Positions 6,231 through 7,629 of a stretch of 7,629 bases of DNA are shown here, one piece after another. The stretch is from NCBI GenBank assembly GCA_011048585.1, contig DSDS01000190.1, forward strand, positions 1-7,629, read 5' to 3'. How positions within the stretch are numbered: the stretch's first letter is position 1; each line of letters opens with the position of its first letter. The notes under the pieces are model-generated. The model was not told where the DNA came from. It saw nothing but the letters and a program-made list of their open reading frames with translations, and did no database searches. This stretch comes from Desulfurivibrio alkaliphilus. GTDB taxonomy: Bacteria > Desulfobacterota > Desulfobulbia > Desulfobulbales > Desulfurivibrionaceae. The translations under genes were made by a program, and so were the position numbers.

Positions 6231-6983
6231 ATGGCAAAAACCATCGCGCTGTACAGCATCAAAGGGGGGGTGGGCAAAACCGCGGCCACGGTTAACCTGG
6301 CCCATGCCGCGGCAGTGGCGGGCCATGCCACCCTGATTTGCGATCTGGACCCCCAGGGTGCGGCTTCCTACTATTTTCGGGTGCGGCCGGCCCGCAAATT
6401 CGGCCGCAAGAAGTTGCTGCAGGGCGGCAAGGAGGTGGAGAAAAATATCAAGGGCACCGATTATGAGTTGCTGGACATCCTGCCCGCCGCCTTCTCCTAC
6501 CGCAAGCTGGATCTGTCCCTGGGGGATACCGATTCCCGCAAGGCTTTGAAAGAGATCTTTCGCCGTTTAACCGGGGATTACGATTACATCTTCCTCGACT
6601 GCCCGCCCAACATCACCCTGGTGTCGGAAAACATCTTCCGGGCGGCGGATTACGTGGTGGTGCCCTGTATTCCCACCACCCTTTCCACTTTGACCCTAAC
6701 CAAACTGCTGGATTTCTTCGCCGCCGAAAAACTGGATCGGCGGAAGATCATCCCCTTCTTCTCCATGGTGGAAACACGCAAGCGTCTGCATCGGGAGGTG
6801 ATGGGGGAGTTGGCCGGCGCCTCGGAATACCGTTTCCTGCAAAATCCTATCCCCTACCTGGCGGAGATCGAACGCATGGGCCTGACCCGAGCGCCGGTGG
6901 CCGCCGGCTTTGCCGGCTCCCCCGCCGCTCGGGCCTATCGGGAGCTTTGGAATGAACTGGCAAGGCTGATTACCGTGGGGTAA
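6231..6983 (+). CDS. Orphan ParA-family ATPase
   Basis: A 250-residue cytoplasmic ParA/MinD-type ATPase. The deviant Walker A motif SIKGGVGKT (9-17) has the signature Lys11 as well as Lys16 and Thr17, expected for nucleotide-sandwich dimers. Walker A' is LICDLDPQG (35-43) and the switch II/Walker B segment is FLDCPPN (121-127) with Asp123. PCIPTTLSTLTL (145-156) and METRKRLHR-type residues (VETRKRLHREVM, 180-191) also fit the family. A basic stretch at 50-75 (many Arg and Lys) and LDILPAAFSYRKLDL (81-95) match a distinct orphan ParA subgroup I recall from several phyla. There is no N-terminal DNA-binding extension, so it is a small-type ParA, as used for plasmids, carboxysomes (McdA) and other cargo. 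No parB or plasmid gene lies near. It begins 2 bases after the CHAD stop, with SixA 39 bases downstream, so its cargo could be related to CHAD; that is inference. Alternative start GTG 6225 adds two residues. Confidence 0.9.
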   Translation: MAKTIALYSIKGGVGKTAATVNLAHAAAVAGHATLICDLDPQGAASYYFRVRPARKFGRKKLLQGGKEVEKNIKGTDYELLDILPAAFSYRKLDLSLGDTDSRKALKEIFRRLTGDYDYIFLDCPPNITLVSENIFRAADYVVVPCIPTTLSTLTLTKLLDFFAAEKLDRRKIIPFFSMVETRKRLHREVMGELAGASEYRFLQNPIPYLAEIERMGLTRAPVAAGFAGSPAARAYRELWNELARLITVG

Positions 6984-7008
6984 CTCGTAGTTGCTGGGTT
7001 GAAAAGCC

Positions 7009-7012
7009 GGAG
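7009..7012 (+). promoter_or_regulatory. Probable Shine-Dalgarno for sixA
   Basis: GGAG ends ten bases before ATG 7023. The spacing is a little long. It supports ATG 7023 over an in-frame TTG at 6999, and the family's N-terminus (short strand then LLRHAKS) also fits a start at 7023. Confidence 0.45.
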
Positions 7013-7022
7013 CCAGATAAGA

Positions 7023-7523
7023 ATGAAAACTCTCTGTTTGTTGCGTCACGCCAAATCGAGTTGGAAGGAGCAGGGGTTGAACGACTTTGACCGCCCCCTG
7101 AACAAACGGGGCAAGCGGGATGCCCCGGAGATGGCTGGCCGGTTGCGGGAGCGGGCGTTCTTCCCCCAACTGATCCTGGCCAGCCCCGCCCGCCGAGCCC
7201 GCAAGACCGCCAAGGTCTTCGCCGCGGCTTTGGGCTATCCGGAGGGGAAGATCGTATGGGTCGAGGAGATCTATCATGCCGACCTGGCGGGGTTGGTCTC
7301 CCTTCTGCGGGGTATCGAAGACGGTGTGGCGCGGGTTCTCCTGGTCGGTCACAACCCCGCTCTCACCACCCTGGCCGAATGGCTCAGCGGCGAGCGGATC
7401 GGCAACATCCCCACCTGCGGCCTGCTGGCCCTGAACTTTTCGCTACTTTCCTGGGGAAAAGTCGAGCAGCAGGGTGGCCGCCCGCTCTTTTACGATTACC
7501 CCAAGAAACCCCGCCCGCTCTGA
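7023..7523 (+). CDS. sixA: Phosphohistidine phosphatase SixA-type (histidine phosphatase superfamily)
   Basis: A 166-residue protein, close to E. coli SixA in length. The catalytic LLRHAKSSW is at 6-14, with Arg8 and the phospho-accepting His9. It follows with DFDRPLNKRGKRDA (21-34), typical of SixA, LASPARRARKTA (52-63) carrying the phosphate-binding Arg58, EEIYHAD (81-87) and the second catalytic His110 in LLVGHNPAL (106-114). All expected active-site residues are present, so it is probably active. E. coli SixA removes phosphate from phosphohistidine proteins (ArcB HPt domain, and NPr of the nitrogen PTS); substrates in this organism are not known. It lacks a signal peptide and is cytoplasmic. 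It lies 39 bases after the ParA gene on the same strand and is likely part of the CHAD-ParA unit. It ends 20 bases from the stop of a minus-strand gene. The C-terminal PLFYDYPKKP matches the family ending. Firm call. Confidence 0.92.
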   Translation: MKTLCLLRHAKSSWKEQGLNDFDRPLNKRGKRDAPEMAGRLRERAFFPQLILASPARRARKTAKVFAAALGYPEGKIVWVEEIYHADLAGLVSLLRGIEDGVARVLLVGHNPALTTLAEWLSGERIGNIPTCGLLALNFSLLSWGKVEQQGGRPLFYDYPKKPRPL

Positions 7524-7543
7524 TCCTCCGGCTTTCCTCGCGG

Positions 7544-7629
7544 TCAGCCCGGCAGGGTGTTGCCGCTCATCAGGTTTTCCTCCATATAGCGGAGTTCATC
7601 AATTCCCGAGATAACGATCTTGGGGTCGA
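7544..7629 (-). CDS. C-terminal end of an unidentified convergent gene (truncated by window edge)
   Basis: Reading the minus strand from the right edge gives 27 codons (DPKIVISGIDELRYMEENLM, then SGNTLPG) ending at TGA, complement of 7544-7546. Codon use with GC-rich third positions and a sensible amphipathic composition suggests a real gene tail rather than noise. I do not recognise the family from so few residues. It converges on sixA with 20 bases between the stops. Its identity would matter for the neighbouring module but cannot be settled here. Confidence 0.5.
   Translation of the reverse strand, partial: DPKIVISGIDELRYMEENLMSGNTLPG

Noticed and set aside
5029..6237. 402-codon open frame on the minus strand
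   Set aside because: Antisense shadow of the CHAD gene; no recognisable motifs and low-complexity Gln/Gly/Pro composition.
6261..6276. G7 run in the ParA gene
   Set aside because: Fully explained by the Lys-Gly-Gly-Val-Gly codons of the Walker A motif.
7520..7547. Inverted repeat CTGATC/GGTCAG between the two convergent stops
   Set aside because: Six-pair stem with a wobble and a 16-base loop and no T run; too weak to call a terminator.

Overview
The window is GC-rich (estimated by eye, not counted) and almost wholly coding on the + strand. It holds five complete genes and the main part of a sixth, plus the tail of an upstream gene and the tail of a convergent gene at the right edge. The gene types (a phosphatidylserine-decarboxylase-like protein, an Lgt-like membrane protein, a pyruvate-kinase-like protein with a helical N-terminal domain, a PIN-PhoH protein, CYTH/CHAD, an orphan ParA and SixA), the GC-rich codon use and the tight packing suggest a Gram-negative bacterium, most likely Desulfobacterota (former Deltaproteobacteria). 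That placement is inference from family resemblance; no rRNA or marker gene is present.

Left block (1-991): the C-terminus of a probable phosphatidylserine decarboxylase-like proenzyme ends in an ATGA overlap with a short integral membrane protein. The latter resembles the core of prolipoprotein diacylglyceryl transferase (Lgt) but lacks the usual N-terminal third. This looks like a translationally coupled membrane-lipid pair.

Middle block (996-4535): a large pyruvate-kinase-like protein keeps much of the PEP/metal site but has altered nucleotide- and K+-site positions and no PK C-domain. After a 24-base gap and a strong Shine-Dalgarno comes a PIN-PhoH fusion (predicted RNase plus RNA-stimulated ATPase).

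Right block (4627-7523): after a 91-base gap with a weak possible promoter come a CYTH-like/CHAD protein (polyphosphate-binding family), a ParA-type ATPase whose start lies right at the CHAD stop, and a SixA-type histidine phosphatase. The combination of a polyphosphate-binding domain, a surface-positioning ATPase and a phosphohistidine phosphatase is the most interesting part of the window. A testable idea is that they act together in positioning or turnover of polyphosphate bodies. At 7544-7629 the last 27 codons of an unidentified minus-strand gene converge on sixA.

No RNA genes, insertion sequences, CRISPR arrays, attachment sites or convincing intrinsic terminators were seen. No gene-free stretch exceeds 91 bases.
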